A stretch of 64,000 bases of DNA, from the NCBI GenBank assembly GCA_029204225.1, contig CM055099.1, forward strand, positions 62,053,455 to 62,117,454, written 5' to 3'. The notes under the pieces are model-generated. The model saw nothing but the letters and a program-made list of their open reading frames with translations, was not told the DNA's origin and did no database searches. The position numbers and the translations under genes are program-made. The DNA is from Diphasiastrum complanatum (lineage: Eukaryota; Streptophyta; Lycopodiopsida; Lycopodiales; Lycopodiaceae). This document shows positions 1 to 10,560 of the stretch, piece after piece (position 1 is the stretch's first letter; every line of letters starts with the position of its first letter).

Positions 1-482
1 ATCATGTTATTTGGACATATAGGCCAAAATTGGCTATTTTAGGTTACTGGTGTCCTAAAATTGGGTCCTAAGTTCTAGAGAGAGGAGAGAGAGTCATCTC
101 TCTCACCTATATTAGGCTGAAATTCGTGGAGAACAGGTTGGAGAAACCTTTTGTATGCTTCATTGAGATCAATAGATCATTGTCATTGTTTCTTCCTCCA
201 TTGAGAGCATTGTTGTGTGTATTGTCTTCAAGCTATTGTGTATGATCTTAGGTGCTTTCCAAAAGTGATAGGCTGATGTATTATGGACTGTATAATGCTA
301 TTTTGGGCCGCACTTGATGTTTATGGAAGTTTCCATTTGTGATAAATGCTTTTTGATCAAGTTCTTTGCATTCTAGGTAGCATAGAATGTGTTGCCAATT
401 CCTAGCTTATGTAGTTTGGAGTGCAAGCATTCAAGCCAATGATCTTGGAGTTTAGATCCACTTAGGATCTGTATTTTTCACA
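1..482 (+). repeat. 5' LTR of Copia-A (3' part)
   Basis: It is a direct repeat of 5863-6344 and ends in CA immediately before the primer-binding site. It contains a short GAGA-rich stretch near position 80-100. The transcription start was not placed. Confidence 0.92.
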
Positions 483-496
483 TGGTATCAGAGCTG
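483..496 (+). other. Primer-binding site of Copia-A
   Basis: TGGTATCAGAGC follows the LTR directly. It is complementary to the 3' end of plant initiator tRNA-Met, the usual primer of plant copia elements. Confidence 0.9.
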
Positions 497-1648
497 GTTG
501 GCTTCTATTTATAGTAAGTATTCCATTTTTGGTGATATTTGGATGTTTGATCAAGTTCTAGCATGATTTTGCATTGCTTTGTTGATCAAATCTTACTAAC
601 CTTTGTTTTGTGAGTTGAAGATCAAAAGCATATTTCAGGTCTATTGAAGATCAGAGGCTGAAAAGAAACTATTTTGGATCAGATCATAACACCTAATCAT
701 TTGTGATTGTGAGGCTTGTGCATATTCAATACTAACAATGTTCTTTTCAATCCTATTGTTGACAATCTCCATTCTTGGATGAACACTCTCCTTAAGTGGA
801 TGAAACTTCTCCTTAAGTGGATGACAAATGCTCTTTTGAGTGAGTTGTAATTCTCCTAAAGGCTGAGCAAAGCTCCCATTTGGATGAAAGATGACCTTTT
901 TTGGGTGAACATATTGTAAGCTCCATTGTGAAGAGCATATTGTAAAGATTGTCATCAATTTTGGCATAAATTTTGGTGTACTTTGTTGAGCATGTAAGTA
1001 ACTCTCCTTATGTAATTTGATTGGAGCATTTGCTGGAAGGTGTTAACCATTATGCAAGTGTGTTTTCAGGTTCTTAACAGGTTGAGGAACATTCTCATGT
1101 GAAGTGATCTTAGATCTACATCTAAACACCAAGATTTGACAAGATAGTGAAGCTAGTCTTGTGATTCACTAAGTGTGCTCATTCATTCACCTCTAAATCT
1201 TGTATTTATCACTTGCTGGAGTTTATAAACTTTTAGAAGTGTGGTTTACATGTGGTTTTACAGGTTGAATCAATATCTTAGTGTGTTGATCATATGTTGA
1301 TCAAGTTTGTTCATTACTAGGTAATCTTGGCATCCTAGTTTTGGGTATTTTCTAAGAATGCAAGTAACTCTTCACACCATAACTTGATTTGGTCACTTGC
1401 TGGAAAGTTTGAGAGCTTAAGCAAGAGTGTGTTCAGGTTGGTTTGATTTTGTAATCCATTCTTAGTGTGTGCAAAGTGTTGCATGTGTTTCAATCTTCCT
1501 TTCTATGCTTGGAAACCATCTAGGTTCAAGATAGAAGTGTTTTAGGGTCCTAAATCTTCATAGATCTCTTTATCTATCATTTGTTGAGAGAAAAGTGAGT
1601 GCTAAGTGCTTTAGGACAGAACCTAAAAGTTGAAGAAACATTAGAATC
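497..1648 (+). other. Untranslated leader of Copia-A
   Basis: No convincing gene is present. The leader holds short direct repeats (CTCCTTAAGTGGATGA occurs twice near 790-825) and several recurring TTTCAGGTT or TTACAGGTT motifs that resemble splice acceptors. Most of it recurs, with small deletions, at 30092-30841, so it belongs to the element family. Confidence 0.75.
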
Positions 1649-4600
1649 ATGGCTTCCAATGGTGGGATCATGCTAGAGTCTAGTGAAAGGTTGAGTTCAT
1701 CAAACTACTCTACTTGGAAAGTGAGGATGGAGTCCTTACTTGAGTTGAATGAACTCATGGACATAGTTGCAGAAATTGAAGAGAGACCTCTCACACTTCA
1801 AGAGCAACAAAGGTTTGATAAGAAGGCCAAAAGGGCTCTTCATATCATTAAAATGAATGTTACAAATGAACTTCTCAAGGAAGTTGGAAAGTGTCAAAGT
1901 GTAAGTGAGGCATGGAATGCCTTAAAGAAGCTCTTTGAATCAAAGTCCACATCTAGGGTATTGACCCTAAGGAGACAAATATTTTCTAGTAGGCAAAGAG
2001 AGGGTGAAAGTGCTCATGCATTTATCTTGAGAGTTAAGTCCCTAAGTGATGATTTAGCATGCATTGATGAGAACATAAAAGATGGTGAAATAGTCCAAGT
2101 TATGTTGAATGGTTTGCTAAATGAACATGCTAACCTTGTGCAAAGTTTTGCCATTCAAAGAGTCTTGCCAAGTGTGGTTGACTTGCAAGAAATCTTATTG
2201 GCTGAAGAACATAGGTTGCAATCAAAGCTTGATGGTGCATCCTTGCAAGGTGGAGGTGAAGAGGCTTTCTTCACAAAAGGCAAATTCAAGGGCAAAGGTA
2301 AAGGCAAAGGGAAATGGTCCAAAGGTGGTAACTTTGATCATGATGATCACTCTTCCTCTTCCTCTTCTACTAAGAACAATAAGTCAAAGTTCAAGTGCTT
2401 TTATTGTGGGATAAAAGGTCATTTTGCAAATGAATGTTATAAGAAGAAAAGAGAGCAAGGAGAGAGGCAAGGAAATCTTACAATAGATGAGGAAGAACAT
2501 AACACATGTGAATCACTTGTTATGACTTCAAGTTTGTTAGCCAACATAGATGATAATGATCCTTGGTGGATTGATAGTGGAGCCTCATCTCACATGACAA
2601 GACATAAGGAATACTTTACATCCTTATTGTCTTATGAGGGAGAAGGTAACATCATCTACACTGCAAATGATGGTCAATGTGACATCAAAGGCATAGGCAC
2701 TATTCCTATTTCCCTTTCAACAAATAGGAAAGCAAATCTTGAAAATGTTTTGTACATTCCTTCAATCACTAAGAATTTGCTTAGTGTAAGTCAAATGATT
2801 GACAAAGGACTTGATGTGGAGTTCATTGGAGATGCATGTTTGATAAGTAAATGTGGATCCTTGATTGCTCAAGGTAGGAGGCATGGTAAACTTTTCAAGC
2901 TTGATGCATGTGTGATCTCTAATCATGAAGGATGTATGGCTAGGGAGCAATTGACAAACCAAGAAGTTTGGCACAAGAGGTTGGGCCATCCCAACTTCAA
3001 ATCTTTGGAGGTAATGGCAAAGAAAGAGCTTGTTCTTGGTCTCCCTAAAAGTCTTGTTGCAAACAATAGTGTTTGTGAACATTGTGCCTTGTCCAAATCT
3101 CATAGACTTGCTTATTCTAGATCTACTTCTAGATCTAAAGAAGCTTTTCAACTTGTGCATTCTGATATTCATTCTTCTAGTACAACTAGCAATGGTGGGG
3201 CAAAGATGTATGCAACTTTCATTGATGACTTTAGTAGGTATACTTGGATCTATCTTCTTAAAAGTAAGGATGAAGTGTTTGCTGCATTTGTCAAGTTCAA
3301 GAATGAAATGGAAAACCAATTCAATACAAAGATCAAATGCTTAAGATCTGATAATGGAGGGGAATACACCTCAAATAGGTTCAAAGACTTTTGTATAGCA
3401 CATGGGATTAAGAGGGAGATGTCTAGTCCTAGGACTCCACAACAGAATGGAGTGGCCGAGAGGAAGAATAGAACCCTTTGTGAATGTGCCAAGGCAATGA
3501 GACTACATGCTAATCTTGCTAAGTCTTTTTGGGGGGAAGCTTTAGCATGTGCTAACTATCTATGTAATAGATGGACAAGTGCTTCCTTGGATGGTAAAAC
3601 TCCTCATGAGGTTCTTTATGGTAGAAGGCCGAGTGTCAAGCATTGTAGGATCTTTGGATGTACATGTTTTGTCAATATCACACTTGATGATAGAACTAAA
3701 GAAGATCCTTCATCAAAGAAGGGTGTGTTTGTTGGCTATAGTGAAGTAAGCAAGGCTTACAAAGTGTACATTCCTTCTACAAAGAAAGTTGTCATAAGTA
3801 GGGATGTCATCTTTCATGAAGAGAATGTTTCCAATGTTGTTGATGTTGATGTTGATGTGCCTACTAATCATCATGATGTGCAAGATGTCTTGGATGAAGA
3901 TGGAGATGCCACTCCAAAGCAAACTTCAAGGAAGACTCAAAGGCAAAGGGCTAAGCCATCAAGGCTAACCTATGATGAAAAAGGAAAGCAAGTGGTGGAC
4001 AACTCTAACTTTGCTTTTCTTACCTCTTTTGATGAACCAACTTGTGTAGGTGAAGCAATTCAAAAGAAGGAATGGATCCAAGCCATGGATCATGAGCATC
4101 AAGCACTCATCAAAAGCAACACATGGAGGTTGGTAAAGCTTCCAAAGGACAAGAAGGCAATTGGTTGTAAGTGGATCTTCAAGATCAAGACAAATCAAGA
4201 TGGATCAATCAACAAGTACAAGGCAAGGTTGGTGGCAAAGGGGTATGCTCAAGAATATGGTATTGACTATGATGAGACCTTTGCACCCGTGGCAAAGATG
4301 GTAACTATTCGAATCCTAATCTCTCTTGCAACTCTTTATGATTGGGATATGTGGCAAATGGATGTTACTAATGCCTTCTTGAATGGTGATCTTGAAGAAG
4401 ATATTTACATGGAGCAACTCAAGTGGCAATTTCTTCAAGGCAAGGAAGATCTCGTTGAGGTTTGGTTTGAGCTCAAATGGGCTGGTTTTATTAGGTTTGA
4501 TACTCAACTTCATCTACTCTACTTCATGTTGGATAGAAGTGTAGAAATCTATCTTTTGGTTTATGATGGTGACATTGTTTTCACTAACTATAGTGAAAGG

Positions 4601-5677
4601 TTGAAATCAAGCAATGATGAGATCTTGTGGGATGTTAATCATGTGTTTGAGAGGGAGTATCTTCAGAGGTTCAGATCTGAAGATGTTTATAAATGCAAAG
4701 TCCTTGATGTTTTATTGGAAGATCAAGATGTTGATCTTGAATTGCTTCATCAACACCAAGAGGCAAGTAGCAATTGGAAGCTAGTCAAAAGCATGAAAGG
4801 GGAGCCACATGGGCAAAGCATCTTGGATCTGTTTTTACAGGTCCTTGAAGGTTCAAGTAAGGTTCTTGGAGCAGCAAGGAAGTGTCCTTTTACTCTACCT
4901 TACTTGTTTAATCTCATGTATGAACATTGTCATGTCAATGTGTTGGAATTGTCAAAATTCAATGAAACTAGTTCCACAGTTTTGCATCTTTTGGATCTTG
5001 GAGATGGAATAGTTATCATTGCTGGTTTTTATGATCAAGTACATGCATTCATTCAAATCTCAAAAGATATGGAAGTGGTCAATATGTTTACTTTTGAGCA
5101 AAGTTCAAGATCTAGCATCCTAGTGTTGGCAAATTGGCAAATTGTTGACAATGTAGGATCAAGCGTTATATGCAAATCTTGTGGAGATACTTCAAGTATT
5201 TCAAGTTCAGGTTTTGCTCATTCAAATGGAACAGAGAACACATCATTTTGGCATTCATTCACTCAAGGGCTTTCGTGGATTGGAGATCTACAAAGGCAAG
5301 GTGGTGATGGAGGTTCATTCATGGAGATACATGGTGCATTCACTATGGGCATAGTGGAATGTGGACGAGGCATGCAAACACCTGTTGGTTACTTTCACTT
5401 ACAACTTGTTTGCTGCTGTTTTACAGAGAACTCAAAGGTGGATACATGGAGGAATCCTTTCATTGTTATTCTATGTTCTTTTACATGTATCTTGTTCACC
5501 ATTCTATGTAAAATTGATGTAAGAAATAGTGAAGCATCCTATATGGGCACTATTATCTATATCAATTATGTTGTACTTCATATTGTACATATTAGAACAC
5601 TTGAAAAGAGATCTATCATCATGATGGAGATCATTCTTAGGTTGGAGCAAAGTAGTGTTGTAAAACTAGCAAGTTAA
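1649..5677 (+). CDS. Copia-A gag-pol polyprotein with aberrant C-terminal third
   Basis: This is one uninterrupted frame of 1342 codons. In order it shows: a copia Gag domain (YSTWKVRMESLL near residue 21); a CCHC zinc knuckle (CFYCGIKGHFANEC, near 250); the aspartic protease motif WIDSGASSHMT (near 308); a GAG-pre-integrase domain (VWHKRLGHPN, near 440); and an integrase core with D in HSDIHS (near 503), D in RSDNGGEY (near 566) and E in QNGVAERKN (near 600). The first RT blocks follow (GCKWIFKIK near 840, QMDVTNAFLNGDLEEDIYMEQ region near 903-923). After that the expected blocks are missing: no SLYGLKQAPR, no YVDD (VYDGD stands where it might be) and no RNase H. The frame still runs to the polypurine tract. 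An ancestral autonomous copia is certain; activity of this copy as an RT is not expected. Confidence 0.9.
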   Translation: MASNGGIMLESSERLSSSNYSTWKVRMESLLELNELMDIVAEIEERPLTLQEQQRFDKKAKRALHIIKMNVTNELLKEVGKCQSVSEAWNALKKLFESKSTSRVLTLRRQIFSSRQREGESAHAFILRVKSLSDDLACIDENIKDGEIVQVMLNGLLNEHANLVQSFAIQRVLPSVVDLQEILLAEEHRLQSKLDGASLQGGGEEAFFTKGKFKGKGKGKGKWSKGGNFDHDDHSSSSSSTKNNKSKFKCFYCGIKGHFANECYKKKREQGERQGNLTIDEEEHNTCESLVMTSSLLANIDDNDPWWIDSGASSHMTRHKEYFTSLLSYEGEGNIIYTANDGQCDIKGIGTIPISLSTNRKANLENVLYIPSITKNLLSVSQMIDKGLDVEFIGDACLISKCGSLIAQGRRHGKLFKLDACVISNHEGCMAREQLTNQEVWHKRLGHPNFKSLEVMAKKELVLGLPKSLVANNSVCEHCALSKSHRLAYSRSTSRSKEAFQLVHSDIHSSSTTSNGGAKMYATFIDDFSRYTWIYLLKSKDEVFAAFVKFKNEMENQFNTKIKCLRSDNGGEYTSNRFKDFCIAHGIKREMSSPRTPQQNGVAERKNRTLCECAKAMRLHANLAKSFWGEALACANYLCNRWTSASLDGKTPHEVLYGRRPSVKHCRIFGCTCFVNITLDDRTKEDPSSKKGVFVGYSEVSKAYKVYIPSTKKVVISRDVIFHEENVSNVVDVDVDVPTNHHDVQDVLDEDGDATPKQTSRKTQRQRAKPSRLTYDEKGKQVVDNSNFAFLTSFDEPTCVGEAIQKKEWIQAMDHEHQALIKSNTWRLVKLPKDKKAIGCKWIFKIKTNQDGSINKYKARLVAKGYAQEYGIDYDETFAPVAKMVTIRILISLATLYDWDMWQMDVTNAFLNGDLEEDIYMEQLKWQFLQGKEDLVEVWFELKWAGFIRFDTQLHLLYFMLDRSVEIYLLVYDGDIVFTNYSERLKSSNDEILWDVNHVFEREYLQRFRSEDVYKCKVLDVLLEDQDVDLELLHQHQEASSNWKLVKSMKGEPHGQSILDLFLQVLEGSSKVLGAARKCPFTLPYLFNLMYEHCHVNVLELSKFNETSSTVLHLLDLGDGIVIIAGFYDQVHAFIQISKDMEVVNMFTFEQSSRSSILVLANWQIVDNVGSSVICKSCGDTSSISSSGFAHSNGTENTSFWHSFTQGLSWIGDLQRQGGDGGSFMEIHGAFTMGIVECGRGMQTPVGYFHLQLVCCCFTENSKVDTWRNPFIVILCSFTCILFTILCKIDVRNSEASYMGTIIYINYVVLHIVHIRTLEKRSIIMMEIILRLEQSSVVKLAS

Positions 5678-5690
5678 GTTGAAGAGGGAG
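4796..5690 (+). other. Non-RT 3' segment shared with the gag-pol-less derivative
   Basis: About 0.9 kb before the 3' LTR recurs at 30842-31603 at roughly 90 percent identity by eye, although that copy lacks everything between the leader and this segment. The long reading frame here is broken by frameshifts in the second copy, for example near 31105. The segment may therefore be a retained cis-acting region, or a captured sequence, rather than protein coding. I do not recognise a family in the translation. Confidence 0.7.
5681..5690 (+). other. Polypurine tract of Copia-A
   Basis: GAAGAGGGAG lies directly against the LTR start TGTGAAAATT, the normal position for the plus-strand primer. Confidence 0.85.
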
Positions 5691-6344
5691 TGTGAAAATT
5701 GTCAACATTTCCTAGCTAGTTTGAGGCCTAAATTGGCAATTTTTGTACATAGTTTTGGATCTAACCTTTCACACGTGTGAAAGAGACCTAGATACTTTTA
5801 TTCTAGTATATATTTCATGTTGAAGAAGTCTCAAACTTCGGGACCTTCTAAATGACACTAAAATCATGTTATTTGGACATATAGGCCAAAATTGGCTATT
5901 TTAGGTTACTGGTGTCCTAAAATTGGGTCCTAAGTTCTAGAGAGAGGAGAGAGAGTCATCTCTCTCACCTATATTAGGCTGAAATTCGTGGAGAACAGGT
6001 TGGAGAAACCTTTTGTATGCTTCATTGAGATCAATAGATCATTGTCATTGTTTCTTCCTCCATTGAGAGCATTGTTGTGTGTATTGTCTTCAAGCTATTG
6101 TGTATGATCTTAGGTGCTTTCCAAAAGTGATAGGCTGATGTATTATGGACTGTATAATGCTATTTTGGGCCGCACTTGATGTTTATGGAAGTTTCCATTT
6201 GTGATAAATGCTTTTTGATCAAGTTCTTTGCATTCTAGGTAGCATAGAATGTGTTGCCAATTCCTAGCTTATGTAGTTTGGAGTGCAAGCATTCAAGCCA
6301 ATGATCTTGGAGTTTAGATCCACTTAGGATCTGTATTTTTCACA
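5691..6344 (+). repeat. 3' LTR of Copia-A
   Basis: The LTR is 654 bp, starts TGTGAAAATTG and ends TTTTTCACA. Related but diverged LTRs occur at 9210, 29680 and 31604. The 5 bp after it, GCTAG, is the expected target duplication; the partner is outside the window. Confidence 0.92.
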
Positions 6345-7411
6345 GCTAGAGTGTTTCCAAAATTTTGTGATTTCTTCTGGAGTTTCATTTGTTGATTTTC
6401 AAGAGAGTGCTAAGTGCTTTGGCACAAGTTCAAAGAAAAGATCAAATCATTGCAACATGGCAACCTCAAGTGGCTTCATGTTGGAAATCAATGATAGGCT
6501 TACCTCAATCAACTATTCTACTTGGAAAGTGAGGATGGAGTCCTTATTGGAGATGAATGAGTTGATGGATATTGTTGCAGGTGTGGAGGAGAGACCTTTG
6601 GCACCTCAAGATCAATTGAGGTATGATAAGAGAGCTAAGAAAGCTCTACACATAATCAAGATGAATGTAACTAATGAACTTCTCAAGGAAGTTGGTAAGT
6701 GTACTTCATCAAGTGAGGCTTGGGAGGCTTTGAAGAAGCTTTAATGAGTCTAAGTCTACATCTAGGGTCTTAATTCTAATAAGACAAATCTCTTCGAAGT
6801 ATGTAAAAGAAGGATGAAAGTGCTCATGCTTCTGTTTTGAGAGTTAAAGCATTCAATGATGAGTTAGCATGTATTGATGAAAGCATTAAGGAGATAGAAC
6901 TTGTTCAAGTTATTCTTAATGGCTTGTTGGATGATCATGTTAAGTTGGGACATCTCAACTACAAGTCATTGGAGGTAATGGCAAAGAGGCAAGTTGTGTT
7001 TGGTCTTTCTAAATCTCTAACAAGCTTGAATCATGCTTGTGAGCAATGTGCTTTATCAAAGTCACATAGGTTACCTTACAAGAGGTCTACATTAAAATCA
7101 AGTAAGCCTTTCCAACTTATGCATTCAGATATTCATGGTGTTACTACAATTAGCAATGGAGGAGCTAAGATGTATGTGACTTTCATTGATGATCTTAGTA
7201 GATTTTGTTAGGTGTATCTACTAAAGAGAAAAGATGAGGTGTTTGAAGTCTTTGTCAAGTTGAAGATTGCAAGGGGGGTCCAATTTTCTACAAAGATCAA
7301 GTGCCTGAGGAGTGACTATGGTGGTGAGTATATATCTACCAAGTTCAAGGCATTTTGTGATGAGCATGGGATCAAGAGGGAGTACACAAGCCCAAGGACA
7401 CCACATCAAGC
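6345..7411 (+). pseudogene. Older copia gag-integrase remnant hosting Copia-A
   Basis: The sequence resumes directly after the Copia-A LTR with a copia leader (GAGTGCTAAGTGCTTT occurs in both leaders). A Gag start at 6456 (MATSSGFMLEIND) shows YSTWKVRMESLLEMNELMDI, close to Copia-A Gag. A frameshift follows near 6742. A large deletion then joins Gag (VQVILNGLLDDHVKL, near 6930) directly to GAG-pre-integrase (GHLNYKSLEVMAK, near 6946). Integrase continues through MHSDIHG (7120) and SDYGGEY (7313) with a stop at 7209. Protease and RT are absent. It is a dead copy related to Copia-A. Confidence 0.88.
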
Positions 7412-9209
7412 GATGACTCTATACATTGATGATTTCATGTCAGTGATCAGTATATTGAAAGCATGACATTAATCTACTTAATTTACTAGATCTGTCCTAC
7501 AGTAGGTAGCCATCATTCTAGCTGCAAATGTATGTACATAGTAGCTAGACTATGTACAGAATAAGTGGAGTGTCAACATCGCGACGTGGGTCAGATTTCT
7601 GATTGACAGTATCGAAAAATACAATGTATCAAAAATATACAATGACTCGAGAAATCACAATTACAATTCGAGTCGAATCGATCCGGACTCGGAAAATTGC
7701 AACTCGAGTAGATCGGTATCAAGAAATTCTAGAAATATGAGTTGAGTCGAGTCGATCCGGTATCAAGAAAATTTAAAAATACTAGTCAATCGTGTATCGA
7801 AAAACTACAAATTTTTTGAGTCGATCTAGTATCGAAAAATTATGATTCTAGATTTCAATCTTCTGCTTAAAACTTCAAGTCTCTCTTTTTCTTTTTTCCT
7901 TGTTGTGATTTTCTAGTATAAGTATATACAGCTTGATGCTCATCACCGAATGGATTTGGGCATGAAGATTGAAATCCAACAATCTCATCACTCAAAAGTG
8001 TATGTACAAAAGGATCCTCATCAAATCAATAAGGGATCATCTTGGATCTGAGCATTCGGGATTTCCATCATTAGGTATTGACCTAACCCCACTATCTAAG
8101 CCCCTAATCTAGGAATCACACCCACTTGGTGGCTGGATTAGGTGTGTCACATGCATTGTCACCAAAATCTCTCTAAATAGGCATGATTTTTGAGAAAAAC
8201 TCCTTAGAAAAGTGTGCCCTTCTATTTTTTTGCATTTAATGCTCGCATGTGTGACTAGTATAGTATGTGCTAACATGGCATGCATGTGTGTCTAGTATAG
8301 TATGTGGTGGCATGGCAGGCATCTTGCCATACTATTCTTTACAACTTCCAATTTGGTGCTCTATAGCAAAAGTTATAATCATCAGAAGTTTGCCAATTTT
8401 TAGTTCAAAAATTTCCAAAATTCTGAAATGTTTTGATTACATGTCAAAAACTTAAGCGCTAGGTTCCATGTCCTTTGTGAAAAAGTCATCTTTGAGTTAA
8501 TTTTTATGTTTGGAGCATAGTATGGTAAGTTACAATAGTTTCCGAGATGAAATTTCATGCATGGGTATAGTTTATGTAGAAAGCAATTAAAAAGCGAACG
8601 TTTAGTTCAATTAGGTAGTCTACATAAAAAAATTGATTTTTTCATAATTCATTGCATCTGGAGTTCGTTGCCTGCGGAATGTTCCAAAATCATGATATCG
8701 AAAGCAATTAGAGAATTAGTCATTTCTTAGTTTTACGAGTTTCTTTTGAAGATTTATAGAGGATTATGCACAAGTTCCAGCACCTCGTTCTTTGATAACT
8801 TTGTTTCGACTATTAGATAGCGACAAAACAAACCTGTTGTCACCACTTGTTAAAACATTCTCGATTGAGATAGGCCAACGTGCAAATGTGCCAAATTTGG
8901 TCAAAGAAATTATCTTTGAGAAAAATCTCCTTGAACGGATTTTGCCTTTGCAATTCTCTCAGTGAGCACAATATTTCAAATAAGTAATCATTGGTATTAC
9001 CTGAGACCACCACGAATATGTGGGACAATTCATTCTGTTCGTTTTGTTCAGTTTGTTCGTAAATACCAGTTACAGTAAGAAAACCACTATTATAGATTTT
9101 TCTATCAACTAGTTTGTGACAAGAGATGGGAGAGGGTGATTTTGACTTAACGACCTCTGGTTTATGGTCATCTATGCGGACTAGTAGCCAAAATCAAATT
9201 TCTATTGTA
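7412..9209. other. Anonymous intergenic sequence
   Basis: No coding sequence is recognisable on either strand. Apart from the degenerate repeat at 7600-7850 I see no structure I can name. It may be the remains of the 3' part of the copia copy above and of other old insertions. Confidence 0.5.
7600..7850. repeat. Degenerate short tandem repeat rich in GAGTCGATCCGGTATC
   Basis: Variants of GAGTCGATCCGGTATCAAGAAA recur about six times with irregular spacing. CpG-containing words are concentrated here against an AT-rich background, so the stretch looks like a decayed minisatellite. Confidence 0.55.
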
Positions 9210-9851
9210 TGTGAAAAATTGTCAACTAGTTAAATTGTCTAATTTGGCAAGTTGGAGGCCAAATTGAATTTTCAACTTTTTTTTTATAAAAATATTGTCC
9301 TTACTATTTTTTGCAACTAGACAAGTTCATAAGGTCAGATTTAGATCCATTATTATAGGCTAATTGAGATACATTGCATCTAGTCATGAAAATCTTGGGT
9401 TTTGGTGAAGTACCTAGAAACTACTATTTTAGGGCAATTTTTGGCAAGTAGCCACTGTGAACATTTTTTGCTATAAATAATAGTACCAACATGGATAATA
9501 TATTCAAGAGCTCTCTCTTTACTTGGAAAACATTCATCTTCTATGCTATTGTCTTCTTCTAGCTCTTATTCTCTTGATATCTTGATTTCTAATGTTGTGT
9601 AGGATTATAATGCGAATTTTTTTTTTGTTCTTGAGTTCACATGTGTGAAGGACAGTGTACTACTTTTGTTGTACAGACAAGGAGAATAATATATTGATTA
9701 ACAATGATTTTAATGAGATTTGTATGCATTTCTAAGTTCTAGCATGCTAGATGCATGATTTTCTACATTGTTGATAAACTAGATATGCAACCAAATTTAC
9801 CTCTAGATCCTATTGATCCATTAAGCATGTTTTGGATCTGATTTTTTCACA
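9210..9851 (+). repeat. Copia LTR related to the Copia-A LTR
   Basis: It starts TGTGAAAAATTGTCAAC, as the Copia-A LTR does, and ends TTTTTTCACA directly before TGGTATCGGA, a mutated initiator-tRNA-Met primer site. Its length of 642 bp is close to the 654 bp of Copia-A, but the inner sequence has diverged. It acts as the 5' LTR of the leader that follows. Confidence 0.75.
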
Positions 9852-10560
9852 TGGTATCGGATATTTGTTGTAGGCTAAATTTGGAGATTTTTCTAAATCT
9901 AGTGGAGTATTTGAGGGCACCATCAATTCTAGAGGGAATTGGAGTGGTTTCTATCTCAAATCAAGCATTTTCAAGTGTAGAAAGTGGATCTTTGTGATCC
10001 TAAACTCATTTTAGGTCAAATCACTTGGAGTAGGCTTTTTTTTATTTATTCTACTTATTGGAAGTTGGAGACAAAAAATGCACATGGTGGTGGAAGTAGC
10101 ATTCTATTAGAATTCCTATCAAGTTTATAGCTTTTGCATATAGCTTTTGATTTGTTCAATAGTATGTTCTTTTGATTAAATCATAAAAGCTGGATAGCAT
10201 CTCTTGTGATAAATAATCTGATTTTTTTCAAGAGTGTGTTTCATGTTTGTTTTATTTCAAAAAGTCATTCTATTGTAGTTTGTGTGAAAAATTGTCAAAA
10301 TCTATCTTGGATATTTTTTGTGTTTCTAGTTTGTGAGAAAATATCACATGTGTGGAGCATGTTCCCACATGTAGAAAAAGTAAAAACAGTTTAGTCATGT
10401 TGAATTTAGGGGTATCATAAAGATTTTGTATCAAGCATCTTGGTGTAGAACTTTTGATAGGGCCAATTTTGGCTTTAGAGGTCAAATGGTCAAGTATACA
10501 TGTTTTGTCATGATTAGGCCAAAATTCAATTGTGATGTAACTCAAGCTACTTAGGCAATT
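9852..10560 (+). other. Copia leader and LTR-like patchwork
   Basis: 9852-10260 is a copia leader resembling 13487-13915 (GGATCTTTGTGATC and neighbouring words are shared). 10390-10550 resembles parts of other LTRs here: TATCAAGCATCTTGGTGTAG matches the Copia-B LTR style, and the stretch ending near 10552 matches 24303-24379. It contains no intact gene and looks like a mosaic of nested or recombined elements. Confidence 0.55.

Larger units (their letters stand above)
1..6344 (+). mobile_element. Copia-A, nearly complete Ty1/copia LTR retrotransposon (5' end outside window)
   Basis: The first 482 bases recur at 5863-6344, which defines the LTRs; the first 172 bases of the 5' LTR lie before the window. 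The order is LTR, primer-binding site, 1.15 kb leader, one long gag-protease-integrase-RT frame, polypurine tract, LTR. That domain order (integrase before RT) is the Ty1/copia order. The overlapping LTR parts look identical by eye, so insertion was recent. The reverse transcriptase is interrupted and no RNase H is recognisable, so the copy was probably mobilised by enzymes from another element. It lies inside an older copia remnant that continues at 6345. Confidence 0.93.

Noticed and set aside
4405-5677. Functional RT and RNase H in the second half of the Copia-A frame
   Set aside because: The QAPR and YVDD blocks and all RNase H motifs are absent. A VYDGD stretch is not an acceptable catalytic site.
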